In this document: piece after piece, positions 13,761 through 27,500 of the stretch
Numbering within the stretch: position 1 is the stretch's first letter
Layout: the number at the start of each line of letters is the position of its first letter
Assembly: GCA_013396655.1 (NCBI GenBank)
Contig: WBMV01002652.1
Location: 186,001 to 250,000 of the forward strand
Source: Campylorhamphus procurvoides
Lineage: Eukaryota > Chordata > Aves > Passeriformes > Dendrocolaptidae
DNA: 64,000 nucleotides
Direction: 5' to 3'
The notes under the pieces: generated by a model
The model's input: the letters and a program-made list of their open reading frames with translations, nothing else
What the model was told of the DNA's origin: nothing
Database searches by the model: none
Program-made: the position numbers and the translations under genes

Positions 13761-14560
13761 AATGGTTTGGTATGCTTACTGCTCAGTACTGTGTCATTCG
13801 GCAGCTCCTCAGACCTTTAGTTCTCTTCCATGTGATTCCATACTTAGCAGTTGCTTCACCAAAGTGGAAAGTGATTTCAGAGTTAGACATGGAGCATGAG
13901 AGTCCATCACACACACACATTTCAAATGAGAAACACCTGGTATGTGGGAAATGTTAAGCACAGAGAATAGATTTTTATTGCAGTTTCTGTGTAAAAGCTC
14001 AAATTTATCTCAGTTCTCAAAACATGAAAAAAGCATGTTTCCTTTGGTCAGAATTTTAAGAAGCATCTGGTTTTAGCCAAAGGATGCAGGTGTCCCAAAG
14101 ACCCCGTAACTCCTGACTGAGGAACATTCCCAAGGAGAAGCATGTTTTGGCAGTGTGATTAGTGCATCTCTGTGAGTATGAAGCAAGAAAATCCCATGAA
14201 AGTCCTGTGACCTGTATATCCTAGTAAGGAATCCTGTGGTCAGCAGAACAAACTGTAGTGTTAAACATCTTTAAAAGCAATGAACAAAATCGTCTCACTT
14301 ATTACTGCAGTTGACTGTCTCCTGAACCTTGCATATGCCTCAGTCTTAGAAGGAACAAGTTAAACACCATGGCCTGCACCATGAGAAGGGAGCCCTTTTA
14401 AGGACATGTATTTAAGTATAGGCAATTTTCAGATCCCAAATTCTACCTTATTACACTGATTTAGTTGTCTTCTAAATGAGTTGCCTTGGCTTTCACTGTG
14501 TATGTTATGACAAATCACTCCTGTTGACTTGGATTGTTAGAAAATAGTCCTGATACGTGT
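13761..14560. other. Non-coding DNA, no feature recognised
   Basis: A short CA run (CACACACACA near 13909) is the only simple repeat. No coding signal is visible. Confidence 0.55.
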
Positions 14561-14747
14561 AATAGAATCTTACTGGGTTTTAGACCTTAAAGCTCATCTT
14601 GTTCCACCCCCTGCCATGGGCAGGGACACCTCCCACTATCCCAGGTTGCTCCAAGCCCTGTCCAGCCTGTCCTTGGACACTTCCAGGGATGGGGCAGCCA
14701 CAGCTTCTCTGCCCAACCTGTGCCAGGGCCTCACTGCTCTCACAGTG
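14561..14747 (-). mobile_element. CR1 LINE 3' end fragment
   Basis: Seen in order on the plus strand: AATAGAATCTTACTGGGTTT, GACCTTAAAGCTCATCTTG, a CTGCCATGGGCAGGGACACC block, CCCAGGTTGCTCCAAGCC, CACTTCCAGGGATGGGGCA and CCACAGCTTCTCTG. This is the reverse complement of the CR1 3' region in its expected order, so the element points to the minus strand. It is 5'-truncated and ends near CTCTCACAG at 14745. No open frame belonging to the element survives. Confidence 0.92.
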
Positions 14748-17159
14748 CTCTAAGCAGACTTCATAGATAACACAATATCAGACAGAGAAAAAGGTGCTCC
14801 TGTGCTTGATCAGCGACTCTTCAGCGTGTCCTCCAGCCTCTTTTGCATTCAACTCGGCTCTCCTGTTTGTCTCCAACTTCTGTAACTGTATTACCTGGGG
14901 AGGTTGATCGTGCCCTCTACTGTGAAGTCCTCTCAGCTCTCTTTACCTGCTGTCTTGACTGCAGTCACTTCTTGGCACTCTGCATGGCACATTTCAGTTT
15001 GTAGGATTTCTGTGTGTGGAGAATGATGCTGTTGCTACTCTTGTGCTCAGGTTCATCACTTTTCCTCATAATTTAGTAGGTTGTAAACTAACAAATGGAT
15101 ATGATTACTTCCTGAAAAAGCACAAATCTCTGGACCTCAGGAAACCACTGCTTTAGAAAACATATTTCTAAGCTTACTACCTATTTCTGGTAAATAATTT
15201 AGGTTTCTTGAAAATGGCACAGAGTCCAATAAGACCTACATACCATTGAATGAAGGGAGATTTCAGTAAGTCTTGTTTTTACAGAATGAAGATGTGCCAA
15301 ATGTTTCTGCTTAGATGAGGATTTTTTTTCCAATTTTTTGTTAATGTAGAGACACATGTTTATTCATATTAGTGTAGTTCTAGTAACATGAAGTGAACTA
15401 TGCTAATGAATAATTTGCCCTGTGAGGATTTGGACATACTTGTCAGGGAAATATGTTTAGAACTAGAATTTTTCTCAAATGTATACAGCCCATGAAAGAG
15501 GCTGTTGCATGGAGATGACTGGCATGGAGATATTGTGTGCTTGCACTTACTTTCAGTGGAAAACTATCAACAAAAATCTTGTTCTTCTGAGCAGTGTCTT
15601 GAATTGTACTCTTTACAGTGTGCTTTCACACCGTTTGGGAGAGTAGGCCACAACTTTTTTTTCCCCTACAGGCACTGGATTGCTTTCTTTGTTGTTACGG
15701 TTTTTAAACTACATTATAATGTAGATTTATCACAGGAGGAGCCTTGGGGCAATGAACCTCCTTCTCCTGGCACGTGTAAAGCCTGGGAGATGTATTTTTA
15801 TTCACTGAGTGACAATTCATAAACACAGTGCAATAAGAATCCAAGAATAGTGTTCCTGCAAGTGTGTATCTTCAGAGGCAAAGCTGCAGCACTGGAATGA
15901 TCTGAGCACTGGCTGCTCTGGGAGGAGAAAAGGGCAAAGAGGTCCTGGCACCCACGGAAGCACAATGAGCTTGGCCCCTCCCGTATTTCTAAAGCCCAAG
16001 CCCAGTTCTTGTGCCTCTGGCATACAAACAGCAGCTGGGTTATCTTCCTCCAAAGCTCCATGAAACCAGTGGTATATCTCACTAGCCCGGCTGGGCATGT
16101 ATTGTGTGAAGATGCTGTGTGAGTGTCTCTTCCCAAGTGAGCCTTATCCCTTCTCCTGCTCTGGAAACACCTTGTGTCTCCATAGCTGAGAGCACAGGGG
16201 AGTCCTGGGGGTGTGCAGTCCCGAGGTCAGCCTGTCACACTGAAAATTGAACTCCTAGTTACACAAAATTGTTTGCTGTTGGCAGAGAGCAGTAGAGGTG
16301 AGCGCTGTGCTGCTGGGACACTCTGAGTTAGGCAGCATCCTGCTGGGCATCCCCTGGGGAATCAACAGATTTTCTTGAGACTGCAGGTAGTAGTGTCTAG
16401 GCAAAGCATTTCCAGTGTCACTCCAGGCTCTATCAAAATGCATATTTTCCAGTTTAAGTATTCTTACAGATTAAGTATTGTCCACAAAGAGATAATTCTT
16501 CAATTTCTTCTTTCCACTTAAAACATTTTCCTGTATATTCTGTTTGAAAGCACGTGGCCATACAGCCCTGCTCTGACAGGGGTGCATGCTCAGAGAGAGG
16601 GATACAAATGTCAGAGAGCTTCAAAATGTTCACAGACAATAGCTGGGCTTCCCAAACTTCACCAGGATTTTCTAGATGATTTTGTTAACACTGCTGTTTT
16701 TTGCCCTGGAGATTTTCTCACTAGTATTACAAGCTCCATCCATCACTGGTTCAGGGCTTTCAGGACACTAACTTGATGTTTGCTCTCTATACACAACTGT
16801 ATGTAGGCTTTTGGCAATTGTCCTCTAAAAGACTAGAATGTTACTAGAAAACATTTGCATAAAAAAGCGTCTGCAAAACTGAAGTGTTGGCAAAAGTCCA
16901 CTTGAATTCAGGCTGGAATCAGCTCCCAAGTGCCCTGGACTCCGAGTCCCCTGGAGGAACTGAGACCATCCAGGCTTTGGGGCAATTTTAATGTTTGACA
17001 TCTATATTAAATGCTTTCTATTGTCACTTCAGGTGGAGTGACAGAGTATAAAAGCAGACATTAGTGTTAGAACCCGGATTAGAGGGAAGCTTCCTAAAAG
17101 AAGGGGAGTGTGCTCTCCCATGCCCTCGTGTTTATTGTGCTGCTGTGCTCCTTCCTCTT
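14748..17159. other. Non-coding DNA, no feature recognised
   Basis: Unique-looking DNA. Frames at 15505-15822 plus and 15798-16136 minus (105 and 112 codons) carry no domain I recognise and no adjacent splice signals, so I do not call them. Confidence 0.55.
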
Positions 17160-17545
17160 AGTTGTGAATGCTCCTGTTGAGGAACTGCTGTTGTCCTGAT
17201 TAGCTGCAGTTAGAAATGACTGTCCAATGGCTAGTGCCCTTCAAATGCATTGCATTTCCCTAAAGTCATCCTGGGCAGCAAACCAAATTTTTCTGCCTTT
17301 TCAATCTATTAAAAATGAAAATCCAGCCTTGTTTGGGACTACGTAAAGAATTACCACTCTTCAATTGCAGCATATATTCTTTGAAGTTAATCATATTTGC
17401 AAATGCTGTCCAGCTGCAAGCTGCTCTTTCCTATTCTGCAGCAGAGCTTAGGACAATGTCCCTGTGCCTGCTTCATACATGAATCTAATGTCTGCAGATC
17501 GTTGCCCTTCTGCAAATGAGAGTAAATGAAGCAACTCTAGAGAGA
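17160..17545. promoter_or_regulatory. Candidate enhancer-like block with POU octamer palindrome
   Basis: Seen: a perfect ATTTGCAAAT palindrome at 17395-17404, which contains the POU/Oct octamer core ATTTGCAT-like half on both strands, within unique AT-rich DNA that also holds CAGCTGCAAGCTGC (near 17411) and several AATTA-like cores. Known: POU factors bind ATTTGCAT and related palindromes. Inferred: a regulatory block; there is no direct evidence of activity. Confidence 0.22.
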
Positions 17546-17640
17546 GCCAGTTAACATGAGTTAGGGCCACTTTTTTTCCATGTTCAGGCCTTTTAAGGAG
17601 TTCCAAACATGGCCACATTTGCCTCGGGTCAGGTTTTCTG

Positions 17641-17683
17641 CCCTTCCCCCCTTCCTCCCCCCCTTCCTCCCTCCCTCCTTCTT
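17641..17683. repeat. Pure polypyrimidine tract
   Basis: Forty-three consecutive C/T bases built of CCCTTCC and CCTCC-type units. Such tracts can adopt triplex (H-DNA) form under torsion; here it may simply be a simple-sequence expansion. Confidence 0.85.
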
Positions 17684-20600
17684 ACCTTCATTCAGGCCCT
17701 TCCAGTAGCCACCAGCTGTGCCAAGCCATTAATTATATGAGTTTGTTGGAGGTTTTTTGTGGTTCTTTGTGGTTCTTTGTGGAATAGAGTTTAGGTGAAG
17801 GAATGGTCTATATAGATCTCTATTACAGACTGCAACCCAATTAACTTGTTTTAAATGATTACTGAAAGTTTGTGAGTAACGTTCATCTACTTCAAGGTGC
17901 ATCCTTCAATCTCACCCTTACCTTAGCAGATACATTGTGCTTCTCTCCTGAATTAATGTTCATCTCACCTCTCTTTGTCCTTACACCCCACTAAGCTTTT
18001 ATTAGCTCTTTTGTTGTCTTATAGGAGCCAAGAATTATGTCCATTGCTTTTGATTAAGAATCACACTTCCCCAGTTATTTCCATATACATCTTCTAAAGA
18101 GTATAAAGAGGTTTTGTAGTAGTCATTAATTCTTCCTAGCCCATCCTCCATATTTTACCAAGTGATTTCTGAGAAATGAATGTGCTTCAGTTGGTGTCGA
18201 TGCATCCTTTTACTGATTTCTGTGCTAAAATATAGACTAATGGCTATCAGACAATGGGAGCAGTTCCAGCAGTGTTACTCCTGGCTAGGCAGGGCCTTGC
18301 TCTCTGAACCCTAATTGCTTACACTCTTTTTAAGACAAGGAAATAAGTTACATTAATCACTTTTTGCAGAGAGTTTCAAAGTTATAAACCATTGATCAAT
18401 AAAGGTGAGAGAAAATGTTGGAGCCTTCGGGGAACAAGGAATACATTCATTGCTGTGAACAAATTCAATACAAGGAATGAATCAATGGCTTAACTTGCCA
18501 ACAATGTATTACATATTGTTCCATATAATCTAGTGCAGGCCAGACTAGTATTTCTTTCATGTGGTATCTGAAAAATGATTGTCCTTGCTCCAGTGAATTG
18601 TTTGATATTTTCTGCAGAAGAGAATATGAAATAATGGTGAGAGGGTCAAATGCTGCCCTTCCCCCAGGCATGTAGCCAGCTTGCTGCAGTCAGTGGTCTA
18701 CCTGCCAGCACCTCTCTACATACCTAAATCCTGTGCTGATGAGAGAGAGCCCCACAGAATGTAATACAGAATGGAAACCCTGAGCCACCAATACCAAAAG
18801 CAAGATAAATGCATTGCTTATCACAGAGAAGATTGAACAAAATAATAAAGAAGTTAAAATATATGACAATTATTTAGAAAGGAAAAAGGCTGTACTGCGG
18901 ATGACTACTAAAAGGCACATAAACCTCTTACTGTGCCATGTCAGTCTCTCAAATTCTTCTGAGTAAAGATCTGAGTTTATCTCAGCTATCTTTTCCCAGC
19001 TTGTTTCTTCCATGCCCATCTCTCTCCCCTCTGGAAGCACTCACACTGCCTGCAGGGAGAGCCAAGCCACCCTCACAGGCCGCTGGCAGGAGCCTCTCTG
19101 ACACAGCCTGGGTGGGTGAAGGGAGTTTGGCAGGCACCCAACCCATCAGTTCACCCCTCCGTCACTATGTGCATCTGTTCCTCGGGTGCGAATGCTTTTC
19201 GGGGGACCCTTTCCTTCTCTCTTCTCTGTTTAAAACTCTTTGTATGTCCTTTTTCAGAAACCCTGTAAGAGGATCTACTTTGGTCTATGCTGTCCCTATG
19301 GCATGCAAACTGCAAAAATGGCTTCAGTTAGTTTATCTGTGAAAGGAATCTTTCATTCTGAAAACTCATCCTGTAGATTTTATGAGTCTCTTTTTTGGGT
19401 GCCTTCTTTCTGAACTATGTATTACAGTAAAAAACCCAAAATAGATTCTGGATTATTTTCTGAGTCTACACTACAAAGTATCTCAACTTTAGCTTCATTG
19501 TATTTTTTCCCTATCAAGATAGGAAAGTCACTGGAGGTCTGATGGAGGGACTATATATAGAAGGGTTTCAGAAAACATTTTTCTCAGGAGTAGTCTAAGC
19601 TTTATGTACTACCGAATGCCATCAAGTTAAAAAAAAATAAACCCACAAAAGTTACTTTCATTTCTGATGTGAAAAATTTGCAAAACTAGGCACCTTGTAT
19701 GAACGTTCCCATGTTCCTTAAGTTTTTGCTTTGGATTTTTTTTCTTCATGGGAATGTTACATCCATTGGCTACACTAATCCTCTTTCACTGTCTCATCCC
19801 TGTGGATACACTCAGACCTATAATGATTATTGATTAAAACACTTCAAATCAGTGTCAAGGAGAGATGTGTTGAAGTTTTTCAGTATGGGGTAGTGGAATG
19901 GAGTAATAAAAAAGAAAAAAGTCATCTCACAAACTCTTTCTTGCTGCTGGTGGTAAACAGATTATTACATTCATTAGGCTGAAAAGCCAAAGGAAAAAAA
20001 ATCAAATTATTTGATGTGTGTGATAAATGCATGAATCAGGCAGTATTAGACTACATCAGCAAAGTCTCTGCTGATTTCTCTTTATTAACTGATTTGCTTG
20101 AAACCTGAATGCTAAAAAAAATCCCTAACCAAATGTTGAAACCTGAAGAACCAGTGCAGAACCCTGAAGCATTTTGCCCAAACTGAGCTCTCTCACAGAT
20201 TGCAAACTGTCTGGTTGGGTTCTGGTTTGCTTGGATTTTTCCTGCTTTATTATCATGCATAGTGGGATCCCCACAGGGATGGTGCAGTTGAGGTTTCCTC
20301 TCCTTGCAGTCCTGTTTCCAAAATAAACAAAGTGAGGTGTTTGTGTGTCAGCTCAGGAACACCAGAGCTGCTGTGTGAGGTCCCAGAGCTGCTGTGGAGC
20401 CATGCTGGGTCAGGCACATGTGATTCTGGTGTTTCAGTGGCTTCGCCTTTAGAGCTGGGCCAGGACATGGGAGCGATGAGGCAGCACATCTGATAATGAG
20501 GTTCTGCTGCAAGGTGTGGGCTGAGAATTGGTCCAAGTCAAACCTCACCCATCCCACTGTGGCCAAGGCAGTGGCAAGTACATCTCCCAGTGCCATGTCT

Positions 20601-23600
20601 GGCAGGCCCAGGGCTCAGCTGCTCTGGCATGAGAAGCAGCTGCTCCAGGTCCATGGGGTGTAAGGATGATGGAAGGATGGCTGGGCATGCCTGCAGTAAT
20701 AAAGGACTTCTTGAAGCTTAAGATGGCAGTTTTATTCATGTTATATTTTTAAGTCTTCGTAGCCTGACCTGTAACTTTTAATACAGTTACCTGTAGTCAA
20801 CTCCAGTACCAGGAGTTGTGTGAGCTTCAGCTTGAAATTTCTGCAGAAAACCTCTGTGTTTCTGTCATTAATCCAAATTGGTAAGGAAAGATTTAAGTGT
20901 AATAATAATCATCATCATCCAAAAAGATTGCATTCAAAAATGTGCTGAGGCACAGTAGATAGTTGTTAGACATCTCTCTTTTTCTTTGTTGAACTTCCCT
21001 TAATCTCTGATGATGTTTGTGTATTGTGAGATGCAGGCTGTGATGCTGTGATGTCCAGTCAGGTTTGAGAGCTCAGTGGTCACCTTGTTGTGTGCCCTAT
21101 GAGAGTTCAGCATTTGCTTTGCATAAAGCTTTAAGATCTTCCTGAACCCGTGATTAGACCTGTGCTGGTTCAGGCAGCGCTCAGGGCTGTCAATAAGACA
21201 TGAGGGTGAAGTTGGTGGTGGGCAACAATGGGGTTAATGGCTACCTAGGCACTGCTGAGGTCATCCCTCCCTCTCAAGGACCGTTCTTTCTGCAGATCAG
21301 TGTTTTGCTACTTTGCAGCATAATTCTGGTTTCTTAAAACTACATTTAAGTGGTTTTCAGCTCTGACTGATGGGATAAAATACTTTGCACTATTTATTAG
21401 GCTGAGTAACAGCAACAAGCCAGTGACCATAGCTAATACCAGCAAAAGGTATTTAAGGGGACAGTGGGCATCAAGTGCAGGTTGCAAGGGCCTTTAGATG
21501 TCAATGAATTGTAGCTGGGATTCTGCTGGGGCTTTTTTACCTAGTGTTATTACAGTGATAAAAATAGGTTAGTTTTCAGTGGCGTGATTTCACCGTGAGA
21601 GAAGCAATGGGTTATATCTCTTAGATTGTATTCAAAGGAGCTGAATAATGCTAAAGTGGATTTCCTATTCCTCGTTCCAACCCTGTGCCAGCTATGTTAG
21701 TACTGACGACCATCACATACCATCTTTCAGCACTGATGCCAGAGGTGGCAGGAGATGCTTCCAATTACAACTGGTTCAGGAAAATATCCTCCCTCTGCCC
21801 TCCCAGCATTGAGACACGCTGTCTGAGATGTTTGACATACAATGTGCAACTCTGCAAAGATAGCTTTAGACAGATTCCTCTCATCATCTTTAAGTATTTT
21901 CTCCATTTTTGTTCTTGAAAGAACAGCAAGATTATTTAGCTGCAGTTGTCTGTTTATAAGGTACTGCTGTCTTACTAGGTCAGGAAATTCAATAAGGAAT
22001 ACAAAAATTAAATTAGAACAAATGAAAAGTATACTTTCGACAAAGGAAGGTCTAACTGCAAGGAGATGTCAGAACATACAGAATAGTTTAATACTTAGGT
22101 GTGGGGTGAAGCCTTAGAGTCTAATTTGAAACACTTGTCAGCATATGTGCAGAGCACAGAGGTTAGTGTGGTGTGTGCAGGCATAGTCTTGTTAGCATGA
22201 CTCCAGCAAGAACAGAGAAAAGGGGAGGGGGGAGCCTGGAAGGCTCTTGCAGCAGCTCCTGGTACCTGACGCCACTGCTGTTGCCCTCCTCTGTGCTACC
22301 AGCCTAAAGCCAGGGCAAACACTGTCACCTGCTGGGCAGCGACCCCTGCAGTGCCCTCTCTCCACCTCCTGCTCTTCTCCTGAACCAGTGAGTTGTTTGA
22401 AGTGCAGGTGTCCCAAGGTAGACCCTGACAGCCAAGTTGGTGTGAGACCTGGATTTGGTCTCAAGAGGTTGTAGCCAGTGAGACCTTCTCTAAACCAGCT
22501 CTTTCTCTGCTGCTGTGTCATCTCTGACCTGTCTGGCCTTCTCTGTTCCTTGTTGTTCCCCAGTCATATGGCCTTTGTGATACCAAATAACTCCAATGGA
22601 GTGACTCCAGTGGAGTGCTTCCACAGGGAAGCAGAAATTCACTACTTTGCATAAATTTAACAACCCCTTGTTCCCTTCATTTTCTAATTGTTCTTGTTAC
22701 TAAAACCAAAAGAGGCAAATACATCAGGTGAAGTGTTGCCTGGTCTGTCTCTGTTCTTTGGGCTTATACTGTGGTCGGGAACCACAGGAGCCCCATATCC
22801 TACATTTAATAATGGGCAGCTGTTCCTGGAAGGGGTTAGACCTCCATGTATGCCTTGGGCTCTGTTGAATATTTATCACTAACCTCTGTACATCTTGCAC
22901 AGCCATTTGGGTGTTATTTTTATGTTAGTTGCTGCACTACAGTTGGGGTTTCAATATTCAGACCAGAGGCTGAGGAGGCGAGAGCAGTCTCTCCTGCTGG
23001 CATGCATTTCATCAATGATAATGCTGAAGTGATGAATTTAAGCTTTTGACATGTTCTTCATGGTAATATTAATAACAGTGATTACTGCAAATGACAGCAA
23101 ATTAGATAGGACAGGTTCCCCCAGTGCTTAGTGCCTGCCAATGCATTAGTTTTGACATTAATATTTCACTCGACTGAAGAGTGGTGCTTAAAATCTGTAT
23201 AGTACCCCATATTTTTAACTCCTTCCAAGAAACAGAAAACCAGGCTCAGGCTGCAAGTAGAACATTGGCATTCATGTCTGTGCAATGATCACCCTGGGAA
23301 GAACTGATGGAGTTGCACTGGTTAGGCGTTACCGCCTCAGTGAATTGTGTGGAAGGGGGAAGGCAGGGGGAAGTTACAACTTTTCTTTCAGTTTAGAGAC
23401 CAAAGCACATTTGTAAATGTGGTATGGGAGATCAGCAAAAAGGTAATTCCATTAAATTTCAGATGTGGTACTTTGTGGTGGTAGAGCTTGAGGTTTTTTA
23501 AGTTTGTTTCTCCTTGCTTGGTTCAGCAGGGAGAAGCAAGGAACAGTTTTTTGTTTTCAAAAAGTTGGTCCAGTACAAATTTTTACTGCTCAAAAGCCCA

Positions 23601-23961
23601 GGTAGCAAGAAAGTTTCATCTTCAAAAGCTAAGCTGATGAAAGGCATGTAATAATAGCTTCAACATGCTTAATGGGAAGTCACAGGCAAAGAGAAATCTT
23701 GAGGAATTTTCTTCTACACTGGGTCAGCTGTCTTATGATACTTGTGCTATGGCATGCTGAAACACCAGAAACAGTCTGGTCATGATCCTTCGGACCTTGG
23801 TGTCTGGGAAAATTACTCTGTACAGGTGGGAAAACATCCCCTTGCAGTCACTGTCTCATGTTGAACTGTCTCTCTCAAAGCTATCGTGAATAGAGTTCTT
23901 CATGGAACCCATGTGAAAGTGTCCAAAGCAGTTTTAAGAAGGCAGGAGCTAGCAGGGCACT
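17684..23961. other. Non-coding DNA, mostly unique
   Basis: No gene recognised. Minor items: three tandem GTGGTTCTTT-like units at about 17752-17781, an AAT/CAT triplet run near 20901-20920, and two near-palindromic CTCCAATGGAG / CTCCAGTGGAG units in tandem at 22591-22615. The 134-codon frame at 18938-19342 is serine/leucine/proline rich with no domain. Confidence 0.55.
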
Positions 23962-24590
23962 TGTCTTGGTTTAAAGACAGTGTGTGCCAGGAGGCAGGAC
24001 CTCAATGGAATAGAAACCCCTCCCTCCAAATTACTGTAAATTTGAAATTATGAGACTTTTGAACAAAATGTAAAAACAAAATAACGGTTTTACTAAAATG
24101 GAGAACAAAACAAAACAAAAAAACAACCAAACAATAACAAAGTAAATATCACCCAAAAAATCACTCTTTCATCTCTACACCATCGAGGCGACAGCACAGT
24201 CTCAGTGTGGTCCTGTGATCCCAGTGGAGCTAGGGCAGAGCGGGGAACACAAGAAGGAGTTCATGGCAGCATTGTACCTGTACTTTCCCTGTGGTTAGCA
24301 ACTGTGGCAGCAGTTCCTGTGCTCATGTGACTGTTCAACTTCAGGATTCAGAGCTAATTTTGTTACACTTTTGTTTGTTCCATGGTCTCTGTGTTGTGTC
24401 CTGATGTAGGTATCCCTCCAGTCTGCATGTGTGAAGGTAAGCAGCACTGGGCCATCATTTACAGGACCCAAGAGTGGTCCTGTAAGTCCTGTGGTCCTGT
24501 GGCCAGTGCTGCTTCACTAGAAAGTCTCAGCTGTTTTTTCATTACCTCTGTGGATTAGACTCAGGCTGGTGTATCCTGTCATCCTAGTTG
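23962..24590 (-). mobile_element. Decayed LTR, songbird ERV type, right end uncertain
   Basis: Seen: TGTCTTGGTTTAAAGACAG, followed by GGAGGCAGGACCTC, AATGGAATAGAAACCCC, CCCTCCAAATTACTGTAAA and TTTGAAATTATGAG. This order matches a common songbird LTR that begins TGTCTTGGTTTGAAA. Next come an A-rich tract (24060-24160) and GGTCCTGTGATCC / GGTCCTGT repeats. The minus orientation is inferred from the TTTTACTA-type block, which in better copies reads TTCTTTATTA, a reversed AATAAA. Only the left end is clear; I set the right end where the GTCCTGT-type repeats fade. No internal retroviral sequence is attached. Confidence 0.5.
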
Positions 24591-27500
24591 CAGAATACCA
24601 ATTAATTTGATGAAAATTTGATTTCAAAACTTATTCTCGCAGCATGATCAGGGCAATTAATTGACATTGGCAAAGCCCTATTGCACACTGCTTATTTGGA
24701 GAAAGTGAGTCCTTGCAGCAGGAAGAGGTGAGCGTGATGGCCCAGAATCCTTCAGGGCAGCTTTAGTTTCTTTGAGATGTTGACTGAAGGAAAAAGTTTT
24801 ATACTTCTTTTGCCTCATTTGTTTTCTGTTTTGTTTGGGTTTGCTGATGTTTTCTTTTGACAGAGGATTTGAAGACTTGGTCATTATTCGAATGTGAAAA
24901 AGTCAGCACTGTTTTACGAGGGAAAGGCAGCACACATTCCTGGAACAAAACTGAGGCTCAATTTGTACATAATTTATCCAATATTTCATTGGGCCTGACC
25001 CTCACACAAGCATTGGCCATTCTCCTTACTTCAGACACAGGTTGCAGAGAAGGGTCCAAGTGAAACTGTATAGTGGCTTTCCTTGCGTTTTCCTCCCCAG
25101 AATATACTTCTTTTAAAGCTTGAAAAAACACCAAAAGTACACATATTAGTAAGAAAGCTTCCTTAAAATTCTTATTGAGTTTGGAGGGATTTTATCACTG
25201 CCCTCAGTCAATATCTGGTTATTAAAAATTGCTGTGGCTCAGCACACACTTCAGCAGTGTTGGAGCAGCAATCATCAGGAGTCACTCTGGTGCCTGGGGC
25301 TTGCTGTGATACCAGAGCCACTGCTGTCACAGCTAATGCAGAAACAGGACCCAGAAAGTTTTACATAGTTATATAGCAACTGATAATGTTGGGAAACTCA
25401 TAGGGTCAGAAAAAATTGGCATCTATCCCTTTTTTCTGTTGAAACAAGAACTTAAAAGAGAATTCCATTACACATTCTATAGGTTGGTCCCATACTGACT
25501 TCAGCAGATCCATTTATTCATCAGTTTTATTTAACTACAGCTAAAATGTGTACAAAATACCTAGAAGCACTTTCTTTTGCACTTTTAGCCTGAAATACTG
25601 GTTTTTCTTGGAAAAAAATAAAATTAGAGTAACAACTAAAGGGTTCTAAGAAGTGCATTGTGTCCTTTGGGCTAATTTGATACTCACTGGAGGTTACTGC
25701 AGTTTGGCGGGTGCTGGGTACCCTGGACTTCTTGTCTTGCTCATTTCTTTGGCACGTGTGCTCCTTGCTATCCCCAGGAATGACAGCTCAGTGCCCTGGG
25801 ACCAGCTCAGCTCTGTCCAGCCAGACACTTGAAGAGTTTTTGCTTGTGCATTGTTAAACATGATGAGAATTTAAGTCATGTATCATTTATGGGAACAATT
25901 TCCTTCCACAAAACTGTCTGGGGTTCAGCCTCTAGCATCTGTGAACAGGCTGTATCTGAGAACCTGAGATGGCCTTTATTGAATATATTCACTAGCACCT
26001 TTTTGATTGTAAACCAGCTTGACTTGCTCTCACTTAGGAAAAGTTGCACAAAAGTTAACTAACCTGAATTAGAAGAAATATAAGCAGTTGTCATTATATT
26101 TTCCCTTGACTTTTTTTTTTTTTAATTGAGTATTTTTATTTGTCCTGGCTATATGCGCTGCTTAATGTGGTTACAAAAAAACCCCACATGAACGTGATTT
26201 CAGACGGCCTTTGACCTCATGGTATTTTAATGTTTTTTTCAGAATCATTCCAATCCATAAATTTGTACTGGGATCTGTAGGTTCAAGTCTCATTGATTTC
26301 AGTGAGAGATGTGTAAGTGCACTTATGAGGTGCATTGAATCACAAATAAAGAGACACTAGCTGTCACCTGAGGGAAGATGTCTCTACTTCCCCAACAGCT
26401 TGATTTGTTTCTGCGTCTCATTCTACCAGATAAGATAAAAAGATCCTGCTTATTTCATGAGTGTGTGCATCATTATGACTAAGCTTCCTGGCTTAAACCC
26501 TGGAAATTTGCTGTTGTGGCAAAAGGAGCACCTGCCTTTGCCACACTTGATAGGGCACTTACTGTGGAGTTCTCTGGAGCAGCTGAGAGTAAAGGCATTT
26601 CTCAGCCTCGTTTTTTAATCTGTCTCTAGGTGCATGAAAAGCTTTATTATGAAATGTCAGGTTTGTGAATGTATGGTTTGTGAAATCAGCTTGCATGTGG
26701 AAAATTCCATCTTTGGGCTGGAGGACCCGCATTAATGGCACTTTCACGTATCTCTGCATCTGAAACTAACAGGAACACATTCACAGCTGTGTATATGCCT
26801 CCTCTCAGGGAGGATGGATCAGCATGCCCAGGCTGGACACCCTCCAAGTAGATCTTGTTACGTTGGGTGAATTGCCTTCTCAACACAGGGAGTTTCTGCT
26901 ACATTGCTATTTGTTCAAACCCTTACTGTAGTAATAACCAGATCATCTTGCATGGCTTTTAAATAATTCATGACTTTGCACTAGGCTCTGTTCTTCATCA
27001 GAAAACAAGATTTTCATGTAACAATTCTCAGAGATGATCTGTCATAGTTGTGGAAGCTATTCCTTGTCATCTGTGGTTGCGTTATTTGAGCCTTAAAATT
27101 TTTTGATTTCTTCCTGGGAATTTTGGATTTAATAGTATTGCCAGAAATGCATATGGAGAGGTGTTACCTGGGACAGTGATCACATCTTGCTTTGGTAGGT
27201 TAAGTGGGTCAGGTTCCTTACATAGCTGCTCAGCTGGATGCTGAGGGTGACACTCTGGGCACTGTACTCTTGAGCCTGTGAGCACTCCAACAAATTGCAA
27301 GCAACGTTTTGCAGCAACTTCATTAGTAAAAGCCCTGCAGTTAAAATATTTATCAGGATCTTCTGAGTGTCCCAGGTAGAGAGATGCACTCCAAGCCTGT
27401 CAAGTAAAAAAGATGGTAACAACTCAATTATGAGGAAACGGTCAACAAGGACGCTTTGGTGACACTGAGATTGCACTGACAAGGTTGGCTCTTTGTGTGA

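Noticed and set aside
17041..17065. TATAAAAG-like promoter
   Set aside because: GAGTATAAAAGCAG has no supporting initiator, exon or CpG island nearby; expected by chance in AT-rich DNA.
22591..22615. Tandem CTCCAATGGAG/CTCCAGTGGAG palindromic units
   Set aside because: Only two units, no conserved spacing partner or neighbouring feature; likely chance.
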